A stretch of 53,855 bases of DNA, from positions 1-53,855 of IMG/VR virus record IMGVR_UViG_3300025483_000016, one strand, 5' to 3'. Source of the stretch: a virus. Shown here in pieces: positions 43,921 through 49,022 of the stretch (the stretch's first letter is position 1; every line of letters begins with the position of its first letter). The notes under the pieces are model-generated. The model was not told the origin of the DNA. It saw nothing but the letters and a program-made list of their open reading frames with translations, and made no database searches. The position numbers were made by a program, and so were the translations under genes.

Positions 43921-44301
43921 TTATGGAAAAGAAACTTCCCCATCAGAAATTACACCAACCACTGGTACTGCATCACCCATAAAGACCGTATGTGACCCTG
44001 TAAGGATCAGAGACCCCACTCCAATGCCTGGAGGTAGTGCAACTATCTCACTCTCGATTAACATCGCTGCAGGGGCACCATTGATCCATACAGTAGGATG
44101 ACCTGATATGATTACATCAGCATGTAATGGTGGTGGAGGCAACATAGGAATAGTATGTTCTATGAATTGATTCCCACCATGGTGTGCTGGTCTTCCATTA
44201 ATAAACACATTTGCAGAAACACCTGCGGGTGCTGGTTTTGGAATTGGTACTGGATGTATATCATGATTGGAATAAGCACCAAGCAATCCAATTGATTTCA
44301 T
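43921..44301 (-). CDS. PAAR-like tail-spike tip protein (gp5.4-like)
   Basis: A 126-residue protein with PAAR-type beta repeats: ANVFINGRPAHHGG, PTVWINGAPAAML, then GSLILTGSHTVFMGDAVPV. In T4 the PAAR protein gp5.4 caps the gp5 needle and binds a metal ion. Eight His (13, 16, 40, 41, 49, 60, 68, 104) are present, suitable for metal binding. A Pro-rich segment (PMLPPPPLH) lies in the middle. The length is close to the 97 residues of T4 gp5.4 plus an N-terminal extension. It lies in the baseplate region and overlaps the upstream gene by 4 nt. Family assignment is by motif; the ligand set is inferred. Confidence 0.75.
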   Translation of the reverse strand: MKSIGLLGAYSNHDIHPVPIPKPAPAGVSANVFINGRPAHHGGNQFIEHTIPMLPPPPLHADVIISGHPTVWINGAPAAMLIESEIVALPPGIGVGSLILTGSHTVFMGDAVPVVGVISDGEVSFP

Positions 44302-45407
44302 GCGTCTGGTTGGTTGATTGCCGCTCTATTTAGAAGGTACTGTATCCTCTCACCAGGGATTTTTCCGTTATATCTTACTGGAAGATAGAAATACCAAATA
44401 TTATTCGATAAGTTAGAACCAAAACTCTCTAACGCATTTTGTGTATATGTCGCTAGTCCTGTTGCAACATCATCAGGGAATGGTTCATCAGGTATAACAA
44501 CAGTTACTGCAGATACCTTGATCGTAAATACAACAGTGTCTAATTCACTTGTCTTAAATTCTTGAAACGTACCAATTTGTGGTTCGCCTTCGTCATTAAA
44601 CTTTGTTAGATTATCCCACGTCTCATTGCCCCAAAGTTGCGCTTCGGTTATGTCGGAACTCATTGCCCATTGTTGATATGCACTGCTCGGCGTTAGGTGC
44701 GTTAAATTACCTGGATACCCTCCATTCTCTTCAATCTCAAACGGTGTGCCCGCTTCTGGTAACTCTGCAGGACTTTGTGTCCATATACCATCACCCCTTA
44801 CTCTAGTAACTTCGGTATACTCATAATCACCTCCTGCTAACCCTGGCATATTATACTGAGGTGCTTTGATATACGTCATCTCCTGATCGTAAAAAGCATA
44901 CTCAGTGATCCTCCCACTGATGGCAGAAATACCTACATATCCCAGAAATAAAACTGGTGGTACAACATTCTGAGTAACTACAATGCCTGGGTCGATATTG
45001 ACGCCTACAAGACCTCCTCCCCATCCCCATGCCTCGCTTTGGATCTGATCATCATAAAATGTCTGCTCCCACTCTGGAAGACCCTCCTCAGAATCTCTAG
45101 GCCATAAATCAATCCTCTCTATAGTAGTCACCGTAGAGACTACCCTCTCATCCTCAAAGACTGGAATCATCCAAATCTGAGTACTCTCGATCTCCTCCCA
45201 CGTAAGCCATGGTGGTGTCTGAGAAATTAATCCAAGTTGGAGAGTACCATCAATGATTGCCTGTGAATCCTTTGGATAAAATCTCCCAGCATAAAATGGT
45301 ACTCCATTCTTCTCTGTAAGCTCATTGAGTTTCGGTAGGTCCGCTAACTCGATGGGTCCTATACCGCCCATCGACGGTGCTAAGAAATTTATCCAGGGTA
45401 CTGCCAT
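44298..45407 (-). CDS. Tail-associated protein of unknown function
   Basis: A 369-residue protein starting MAVPWINFLAPSMGGIGPIE. It is rich in Trp, Pro and acidic residues (TPPWLTWEEIESTQIWMIPV; SEAWGWGGGLVGVNIDPGIV). Residues 295-320 (VVFTIKVSAVTVVIPDEPFP) and 340-369 (IWYFYLPVRYNGKIPGERIQ) look like beta domains. No family is recognised. Its place between a coiled-coil gene and the PAAR protein, and its ATGA overlap with the latter, suggest a hub or spike partner. gp53 or another small baseplate protein is an alternative that would need a profile search. Confidence 0.82.
   Translation of the reverse strand: MAVPWINFLAPSMGGIGPIELADLPKLNELTEKNGVPFYAGRFYPKDSQAIIDGTLQLGLISQTPPWLTWEEIESTQIWMIPVFEDERVVSTVTTIERIDLWPRDSEEGLPEWEQTFYDDQIQSEAWGWGGGLVGVNIDPGIVVTQNVVPPVLFLGYVGISAISGRITEYAFYDQEMTYIKAPQYNMPGLAGGDYEYTEVTRVRGDGIWTQSPAELPEAGTPFEIEENGGYPGNLTHLTPSSAYQQWAMSSDITEAQLWGNETWDNLTKFNDEGEPQIGTFQEFKTSELDTVVFTIKVSAVTVVIPDEPFPDDVATGLATYTQNALESFGSNLSNNIWYFYLPVRYNGKIPGERIQYLLNRAAINQPDA
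44327..44334 (-). promoter_or_regulatory. Late-promoter-like motif before the PAAR gene
   Basis: The minus strand reads TCTAAATA, one mismatch from TATAAATA, 25 nt before the PAAR ATG at 44301. It lies inside the 3' end of the upstream gene. Confidence 0.45.
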
Positions 45408-45637
45408 TAGACCGCTTGTGAAACTTTTATTAAATCTTTCTTGATTCCTTCTACATTATTATGCAAATAATCTAAAGTGTCTGACAATGTTTCGTAGTCT
45501 TTCCCCTTGGGGCGTCTATACGCAATCGTCGGTCTCTCTAAATTCAATACCCTCTGCTCCAGATTCTCCAATCTCTGTAACAGCACTAGGAGTTTCTCCT
45601 CCAAGCTTTTCTGTAGCTGCTCTGACGACTTTTCCAT
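45407..45637 (-). CDS. Small coiled-coil protein
   Basis: A 76-residue protein. Residues 5-36 form a strong leucine-heptad coiled coil (EQLQKSLEEKLLVLLQRLEN, then LEQRVLNLE). A second helix follows at 50-74. A strong ribosome site (AGGAGA) precedes the ATG at 45637 by about 8 nt. The stop shares a base with the next ATG (45407). It overlaps the upstream gene by 122 nt in a different frame. It is probably a small virion-assembly or hub-associated protein (inference from location). Confidence 0.8.
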   Translation of the reverse strand: MEKSSEQLQKSLEEKLLVLLQRLENLEQRVLNLERPTIAYRRPKGKDYETLSDTLDYLHNNVEGIKKDLIKVSQAV

Positions 45638-45752
45638 TATCCTGGTCTCCTCTCATAAATGCCTCAGTGGCGCGTGTCTCAAACTCATCACAGAACTTAT
45701 CGAAGTTTTCTAAAATACTATCGAAGTTCTCAAAGTCGGGTTTTTCAGTCAT
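45516..45752 (-). CDS. Small acidic protein overlapping the coiled-coil gene
   Basis: A 78-residue protein starting MTEKPDFENFDSILENFDKF. The first 45 residues look like a real amphipathic acidic protein. The last 40 share their DNA with the coiled-coil gene. No Shine-Dalgarno is visible before the ATG; the leader is A-rich. A GATAAATA late motif lies 57 nt upstream, and it is the first frame after that motif. Coding status is likely but less sure than for its neighbour. Confidence 0.62.
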   Translation of the reverse strand: MTEKPDFENFDSILENFDKFCDEFETRATEAFMRGDQDNGKVVRAATEKLGGETPSAVTEIGESGAEGIEFRETDDCV

Positions 45753-45809
45753 TTTTTTGCTGGGAAATTTTTTTGGGTTTCAAGGTTTTCAAAAACCAAT
45801 TTCGTAAAA

Positions 45810-45817
45810 TATTTATC
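45810..45817 (-). promoter_or_regulatory. Late promoter at the start of the tail gene block
   Basis: The minus strand reads GATAAATA, identical to the motif before gp25. It lies 57 nt before the ATG at 45752 and marks the boundary between the small early genes and the late tail genes. A short GGTTTT/AAAACC hairpin lies between it and the gene (45784-45797). Confidence 0.6.
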
Positions 45818-45888
45818 GATCGTCTGGATACTTTTGTAGGTTAGGAGGGACCCATGGATTTTCGCTTGGCGCATCGCTAAGGGCGCTA

Positions 45889-45931
45889 GGGGGGGCATAT
45901 AACAGTCTTGGAACTGTCTCCCCCTGCCCCC
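45889..45931 (-). terminator. Long GC-rich stem-loop at the early/late boundary
   Basis: On the plus strand seven G (45889-45895) face two C-runs (45920-45924, 45927-45931). The inner arms ACAGT and ACTGT pair around CTTGGA. It begins 8 nt beyond the stop of the 73-residue gene. There is no T-tract on the minus strand, so it may be a factor-dependent terminator, an RNA-stability element or a processing site. The rest of the 186-nt gap has no gene I can see. Confidence 0.5.
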
Positions 45932-45938
45932 GCTGTGA

Positions 45939-46160
45939 TCACAACTCTGCTAGCATCTCATCCATCTCATCTGTGTCAACGTCATCGGACAACCAAGCGA
46001 TGCCGTCGCCCGTGATATACTCACCGAATTCATCGATGAAACGCTTTGCCCACTTGCGATACCCTAGATTCTGGTTTGCTTTGGCGTGGCGGTAGATCAT
46101 CTCCTCGTTGTTGATCCACAGAGCGACGTTCCATGTTGCGTGATTTGCCCAACCGTTCAT
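45939..46160 (-). CDS. Small phage protein with NHATWNVALWI motif
   Basis: A 73-residue protein starting MNGWANHATWNVALWINNEE. The motif N-x-x-T-W-N-V-x-L-W-I-x-N is shared by a family of short phage proteins (I recall it as DUF7249, not verified). The middle is helical (YRKWAKRFIDEFGEYITG) and the C-terminus acidic. The function is unknown. A TAGAAT hexamer lies about 26 nt upstream of the ATG and no ribosome site is seen. It is a single-gene unit in a run of early genes. Confidence 0.82.
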   Translation of the reverse strand: MNGWANHATWNVALWINNEEMIYRHAKANQNLGYRKWAKRFIDEFGEYITGDGIAWLSDDVDTDEMDEMLAEL

Positions 46161-46210
46161 GTGCTTTGTTCGTGTGTTCTTTTGAATTCTAGTCGATGTG
46201 ATGCCGTTGC

Positions 46211-46438
46211 CTATGCCAGCAGTGCCAGCTCCTGAGTCGTCACACTGCTGATGTCCTCGTCTTCATAGACACGCACCCATGGGATGGGTTGCCCTGTGGT
46301 GAGACGCCAGATCATCTGATCCCCCTCTTGCTCCTGCTGTCTGATGGCGGCAATGCGATAGGCACCTGCAATCGTTGGCGTGTAGTCTGCACCATACTCA
46401 TCAAAGGTGCCGAATGATGTGGGTTGAACTGCGAACAT
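46211..46438 (-). CDS. Small hypothetical protein
   Basis: A 75-residue protein starting MFAVQPTSFGTFDEYGADYT. It shows mixed alpha/beta character with a helical REQEQ-type stretch in the middle (AYRIAAIRQQEQEGDQMIWR). I do not recognise it. It has its own leader with TAGAAT at 46461-46466 and an A/C-rich leader without ribosome site. A longer, out-of-frame opening across its 5' end (46312-46521) lacks any supporting signal and is left out. Confidence 0.75.
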   Translation of the reverse strand: MFAVQPTSFGTFDEYGADYTPTIAGAYRIAAIRQQEQEGDQMIWRLTTGQPIPWVRVYEDEDISSVTTQELALLA

Positions 46439-46483
46439 GTTTGTTTGTTTTGTTGTTTGAATTCTACAGGGTCAGGGAAGCGA

Positions 46484-46717
46484 TCAGGCGCTGATGTGTG
46501 CCAGGTCGTCGATTGTCCCACCCATCATGGCGCTGTACTGTGAAACGTCTTTCACTTTCATCAGCACGTAGTCAAAATCCTGCTGGAGTTTTGCCTTGTA
46601 GAGGTTGGCAGTGGATTGGCAATCAAAGAGACGAAGAGAATCGAAGCACTCTCCCTCGTAATCAGTGCCACCGATGACGGCGATGCATTTGGTTTGGATC
46701 ATGGTTTCGTTGTTCAT
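46484..46717 (-). CDS. Small hypothetical protein, MNNET start
   Basis: A 77-residue protein starting MNNETMIQTKCIAVIGGTDY. It has a beta-rich first half with GGTDYEGECFDS, then a helix (TANLYKAKLQQDFDYVLMKV). No family is recognised. The first 14 nt of the gene (ATGAACAACGAAAC) are also found at the start of the gene at 48232 and nearly so at 47981. The hexamer TAGACT ends 6 nt before the ATG, so the mRNA may be leaderless. Confidence 0.78.
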   Translation of the reverse strand: MNNETMIQTKCIAVIGGTDYEGECFDSLRLFDCQSTANLYKAKLQQDFDYVLMKVKDVSQYSAMMGGTIDDLAHISA

Positions 46718-46723
46718 GCTGTT

Positions 46724-46729
46724 AGTCTA
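46724..46729 (-). promoter_or_regulatory. -10-like hexamer 6 nt before the ATG (TAGACT)
   Basis: The minus strand reads CTGTAGACTAACAGCATG. Transcription would begin at or next to the ATG at 46717. The tail AACAGCATG is the same as before the next gene upstream. No -35 is evident. Confidence 0.5.
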
Positions 46730-46741
46730 CAGGGTCAGGGA

Positions 46742-46930
46742 CTAATGTCTGTCGCTGATGTTCCAGTTCGTAGATTGGACAGGTTCGATGCGACCTGCTC
46801 TCACTGCCTGCCTGTACTCCTGCTCTGCCATGTGCTGGCGTTGGATGTTCTCCATGACCTTCTGCATCAGAGGGGAGGGGTTCTCGCTGTGGAGAAAGAA
46901 ACCTGATCGTTGCATTGCTTTGTTTTCCAT
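46742..46930 (-). CDS. Small hypothetical helical protein
   Basis: A 62-residue protein starting MENKAMQRSGFFLHSENPSP, followed by a basic helix (LMQKVMENIQRQHMAEQEYR). I start at 46930, since TATACT and AACAGC directly precede this ATG. The longer frame to 46987 runs through the promoter and a palindrome. Function unknown. Confidence 0.72.
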   Translation of the reverse strand: MENKAMQRSGFFLHSENPSPLMQKVMENIQRQHMAEQEYRQAVRAGRIEPVQSTNWNISDRH

Positions 46931-46936
46931 GCTGTT

Positions 46937-46942
46937 AGTATA
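46937..46942 (-). promoter_or_regulatory. -10-like hexamer 6 nt before the ATG (TATACT)
   Basis: The minus strand reads GGTCTATACTAACAGCATG. TATACT is a good sigma-70 -10 box and places the start site at the ATG at 46930. The 18 nt upstream are taken up by a palindromic CCAAG-AC-CTTGG. Confidence 0.55.
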
Positions 46943-46991
46943 GACCCCAAGACCTTGGTTGCGAGGTCTATGTATGACACTTTGCAAAGTG
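46941..46991. other. Palindrome-rich leader between two small genes
   Basis: Two structures lie in the gene-free stretch 46931-47097. TAGACC (46941) and GGTCTA (46965-46970) flank an inner CCAAG-AC-CTTGG. A perfect 14-nt palindrome CACTTTGCAAAGTG lies at 46978-46991. They overlap the upstream side of the TATACT promoter, so they could be operator sites or a terminator for the 84-residue gene. No protein frame is supported here. Confidence 0.4.
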
Positions 46992-47071
46992 ATCCCTCTC
47001 CCACGACGGGGAGATAAGGCATGGCATAATGGGACACAGTGTGATCCGAAAAGTTTGTGTTACTTAGTGAC

Positions 47072-47099
47072 GAAGCGATTAGTGTTAGTTAATCGCTTC
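47072..47099 (-). terminator. Perfect 10-bp stem-loop at the stop of the 84-residue gene
   Basis: GAAGCGATTA and TAATCGCTTC pair perfectly around an 8-nt loop. One arm contains part of the stop codon of the gene at 47098-47352. No T-run follows on the minus strand, so it may act as a 3' stability hairpin rather than an intrinsic terminator. Confidence 0.5.
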
Positions 47100-47352
47100 A
47101 AATAACCTCACCGAGTTCTGTATCAATAGCATCCCCAATTGCTTCATAGATGTGATCATACTCTTGCAGGTTGGATAACACTTCCCCACAAACTGCATCT
47201 GGTTGTCTTACCTCATCTCCATTATCATCATACCTTACAACATCTTCGCTAGTGAAGATCCACCATGCTACAGGTGCATTTTCTCCCTGTTCCTTAATCA
47301 TACTATCAACGCGATCTTTGAGTTGGTTGAGTGTGTAGAACTGTGATGCCAT
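47098..47352 (-). CDS. Small acidic hypothetical protein
   Basis: An 84-residue protein starting MASQFYTLNQLKDRVDSMIK. It has an N-terminal helix, a central aromatic strand (APVAWWIFTSEDVVRYDD) and a strongly acidic C-terminal helix (HIYEAIGDAIDTELGEVI). I do not recognise a family. The leader reads CTTAACTAACAACATC before the ATG, similar in part to the leaders of the genes at 46717 and 46930. The stop codon lies inside a perfect stem-loop. Confidence 0.8.
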   Translation of the reverse strand: MASQFYTLNQLKDRVDSMIKEQGENAPVAWWIFTSEDVVRYDDNGDEVRQPDAVCGEVLSNLQEYDHIYEAIGDAIDTELGEVI

Positions 47353-47387
47353 GATGTTGTTAGTTAAGGGTGTGCAGTGAGTGTTAA

Positions 47388-47714
47388 TCAGGCAAACTCG
47401 CTGAATGTGTAACCGTTGATGAAATCATGGGTGACTTTGTTGTCACGAACGAACCACTGATAGTTCTTCTGAAAGACACCATCAGTGAAGGCACAACAGA
47501 ACTCGTTGATGATAGCGTTGAGACGTGATTTGGTTGTGTTTGATTGATACCCACCATCAAAGATGCGAACGAAATCATCACCAATCTCAGCAATCTTGTT
47601 GCCATGCAGGCGAACCTCAGATACACCGTCCTCGGTTATCACTGAGGTGTTGGCGTTGCTCCAGTTCTTGTTTGCCTTGATGGCAGCGTTCATCTGGGTT
47701 TCGATCTTACGCAT
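47388..47714 (-). CDS. Conserved small phage protein (LHGNKIAE type)
   Basis: A 108-residue protein starting MRKIETQMNAAIKANKNWSN. The segment TEDGVSEVRLHGNKIAEIGD resembles a family of short phage proteins I have seen with the LHGNxIA motif; no role is known to me. Residues 60-100 look alpha/beta with an aromatic C-terminus (WFVRDNKVTHDFINGYTF). Its leader holds TATTAT at 47744-47749, about 30 nt before the ATG, so it has a normal 5' leader unlike several of its neighbours. Confidence 0.8.
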   Translation of the reverse strand: MRKIETQMNAAIKANKNWSNANTSVITEDGVSEVRLHGNKIAEIGDDFVRIFDGGYQSNTTKSRLNAIINEFCCAFTDGVFQKNYQWFVRDNKVTHDFINGYTFSEFA

Positions 47715-47786
47715 GAGAGTCGTTGGTTGTTTGACTTGAATGAATAATAGAATGGATGGGGGGCGTTGTATACCCCTCTTGTGACA

Positions 47787-47981
47787 CTAGGTGGACTGGT
47801 TGCTTTCGTCACACTCAAGCATGATCTCCATGACAAGATCACAGAGTTCATCGTCTGCCTCAAAGGGGGCGATCTGACTCTCTACGAAGTCCATCACCAT
47901 TTCAAAGTCTGCCTCTGGGTTAGCGTTGCAGAATTCGCTGATGCCTTCGATGTTGAGTTCGATTGTTTCGTTGTTGTTCAT
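47787..47981 (-). CDS. Small acidic protein, MNNNET start
   Basis: A 64-residue protein starting MNNNETIELNIEGISEFCNA. More than a quarter of residues are Asp or Glu, and it predicts two helices (ADFEMVMDFVESQIAPFEAD; LCDLVMEIMLECDES). I start at 47981, because TATTGT ends 6 nt before this ATG and the leader matches that of the gene at 48232. The acidic composition would fit an inhibitor that mimics nucleic acid or binds a basic protein, but this is speculation. Confidence 0.75.
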   Translation of the reverse strand: MNNNETIELNIEGISEFCNANPEADFEMVMDFVESQIAPFEADDELCDLVMEIMLECDESNQST

Positions 47982-47987
47982 GACTCT

Positions 47988-47993
47988 ACAATA
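47988..47993 (-). promoter_or_regulatory. -10-like hexamer 6 nt before the ATG (TATTGT)
   Basis: The minus strand reads CCTGTATTGTAGAGTCATG. The same CCTGTATTGTA precedes the gene at 48232 at equal distance. No -35 is seen. Confidence 0.5.
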
Positions 47994-48040
47994 CAGGGTT
48001 TTGAGTGCTGTGCCTATTTTGTGTGGCACTAGGTCAACTG

Positions 48041-48232
48041 TCACAGACCAGCGATGTAGTCTGCCAGTTCCTCATCATACTGTTCTTTGGTGTCAAACGT
48101 GCGACCATGGATCACCCGTGGGTACGTGGCATCAAGACCAGCAGCAGCGACCATCTCGCAGTCTGCCCGATCGTATCCCATCTCAACCAGGTTGTTGATG
48201 TATGGGTTGTTGCTTGGTGTTTCGTTGTTCAT
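48041..48232 (-). CDS. Small hypothetical protein, MNNET start
   Basis: A 63-residue protein starting MNNETPSNNPYINNLVEMGY. Residues 10-40 (NNLVEMGYDRADCEMVAAAG) resemble a short UBA-like helical bundle pattern (MGY followed by two helices). This is only a visual similarity. The C-terminal part is acidic (DTKEQYDEELADYIAGL). The start region is duplicated in two other genes nearby. TATTGT ends 6 nt before the ATG. Confidence 0.78.
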   Translation of the reverse strand: MNNETPSNNPYINNLVEMGYDRADCEMVAAAGLDATYPRVIHGRTFDTKEQYDEELADYIAGL

Positions 48233-48238
48233 GTATGT

Positions 48239-48244
48239 ACAATA
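48239..48244 (-). promoter_or_regulatory. -10-like hexamer 6 nt before the ATG (TATTGT)
   Basis: The minus strand reads CCTGTATTGTACATACATG, nearly the same as the leader of the gene at 47981. Confidence 0.5.
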
Positions 48245-48318
48245 CAGGATCAGGGGATGAAATCAAGTGGGGTTGTGCCACTGTGTCAATTGGTTGGGGC
48301 GGCTGACCTGGATAACAT

Positions 48319-48528
48319 TTAGCGGACCTCATCTAGCAGCAGTTTGTGACATCTATCTGCCTCTTCTAATGTATCATCATCTAGTTCATCGAATTCAACA
48401 TACTCATAAGCACCACGGTTTGATTCAACATTGCCATCAGATAGCAACGGATGATACATAAGAATTCGCTGATGATTACCATCCAATGTATATACTAACT
48501 CGTTTGCCTTTGAATAGATGAAAACCAT
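48319..48528 (-). CDS. Small acidic hypothetical protein
   Basis: A 69-residue protein starting MVFIYSKANELVYTLDGNHQ, beta-rich in the first half and acidic in the second (YVEFDELDDDTLEEADRCHK). The ATG lies 1 nt after the T-tract of a terminator, so its own mRNA, if separate, would have to begin inside that hairpin, where GTAGTATATAC offers a -10-like sequence. No ribosome site is seen. Function unknown. Confidence 0.72.
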   Translation of the reverse strand: MVFIYSKANELVYTLDGNHQRILMYHPLLSDGNVESNRGAYEYVEFDELDDDTLEEADRCHKLLLDEVR

Positions 48529-48568
48529 GAAAAAATCCCGAACATGTATATACTACACGAACGGGATT
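48529..48568 (-). terminator. Rho-independent terminator after the 51-residue gene
   Basis: The minus strand reads AATCCCG, then TTCGTGTAGTATATACATGTT, then CGGGATT and a T-run. The 7-bp base pairs perfectly, and inner CGTGTA/TACATG add six more pairs with one wobble. The T-tract (48530-48535) ends 1 nt before the next ATG. Confidence 0.8.
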
Positions 48569-48592
48569 GAAAATCAAGTGGTAATGGACAGT

Positions 48593-48748
48593 TCAGAAAC
48601 TGTCATCATACTCTTGGACTTCTCGTTTAAACTTTGCTACTTTCTTTTTAGATGAACGTTTGACGTTCTTCACATTATAACCAAAGTCTTCAAATTCATC
48701 ATTGAATTGTTGCTTTGGATTGTCTGATTGATTGTAACGTTTGCCCAT
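48593..48748 (-). CDS. Small basic hypothetical protein
   Basis: A 51-residue gene starting MGKRYNQSDNPKQQFNDEFE, then FGYNVKNVKRSSKKKVAKFK and ending EYDDSF. An acidic/aromatic first half is followed by a Lys/Arg-rich helix, a layout often seen in small phage proteins that bind nucleic acid or a host complex. No family is recognised with certainty. The gene is followed by a strong terminator. Confidence 0.75.
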   Translation of the reverse strand: MGKRYNQSDNPKQQFNDEFEDFGYNVKNVKRSSKKKVAKFKREVQEYDDSF

Positions 48749-48785
48749 GATTTGGTTTGAATTGTTAACTCAATTGAATGCCTGA

Positions 48786-49022
48786 TTATTTAGTCACTGC
48801 AACTAGTTCTTGTTGTTTAATACAAGAATTCAATAGTTTTCCAATGGATTCTTCATTCTTTAGTGTATTTGACACTTTATCATCGAATTGTTGTGTATTT
48901 TCACACTTAAACTCGTATTCTTTGTCAATATTACTAGTGTATACTACATATACACTCTCTTTATCTACTTTAAGTGTATTAATAGCTGAACTACTAAGGT
49001 TTTCGTAGGTTTTCACAAGCAT
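48786..49022 (-). CDS. Small protein, weakly KTSC-like
   Basis: A 78-residue protein starting MLVKTYENLSSSAINTLKVD. The pattern of a short helix with S-A-I, followed by strands around VYVVYTSNIDKEYEFKCENT and a helix, resembles the KTSC-like small phage domain. The match is by eye only. It ends in LLNSCIKQQELVAVTK. It lies immediately downstream of a 400-bp gene-free stretch containing tandem repeats and stem-loops, which probably includes its promoter. No ribosome site is obvious. Confidence 0.72.
   Translation of the reverse strand: MLVKTYENLSSSAINTLKVDKESVYVVYTSNIDKEYEFKCENTQQFDDKVSNTLKNEESIGKLLNSCIKQQELVAVTK

Noticed and set aside
46312-46521. 69-codon minus-strand frame between two small genes
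   Set aside because: It overlaps two better-supported genes and their leaders and has no ribosome site.
47384-47626. 80-codon minus-strand frame within the LHGNKIAE gene
   Set aside because: Ser/Leu-rich out-of-frame shadow of a conserved gene.
48005-48322. 105-codon plus-strand frame over small minus-strand genes
   Set aside because: It crosses two promoters and the start regions of minus-strand genes and has no protein-like pattern.
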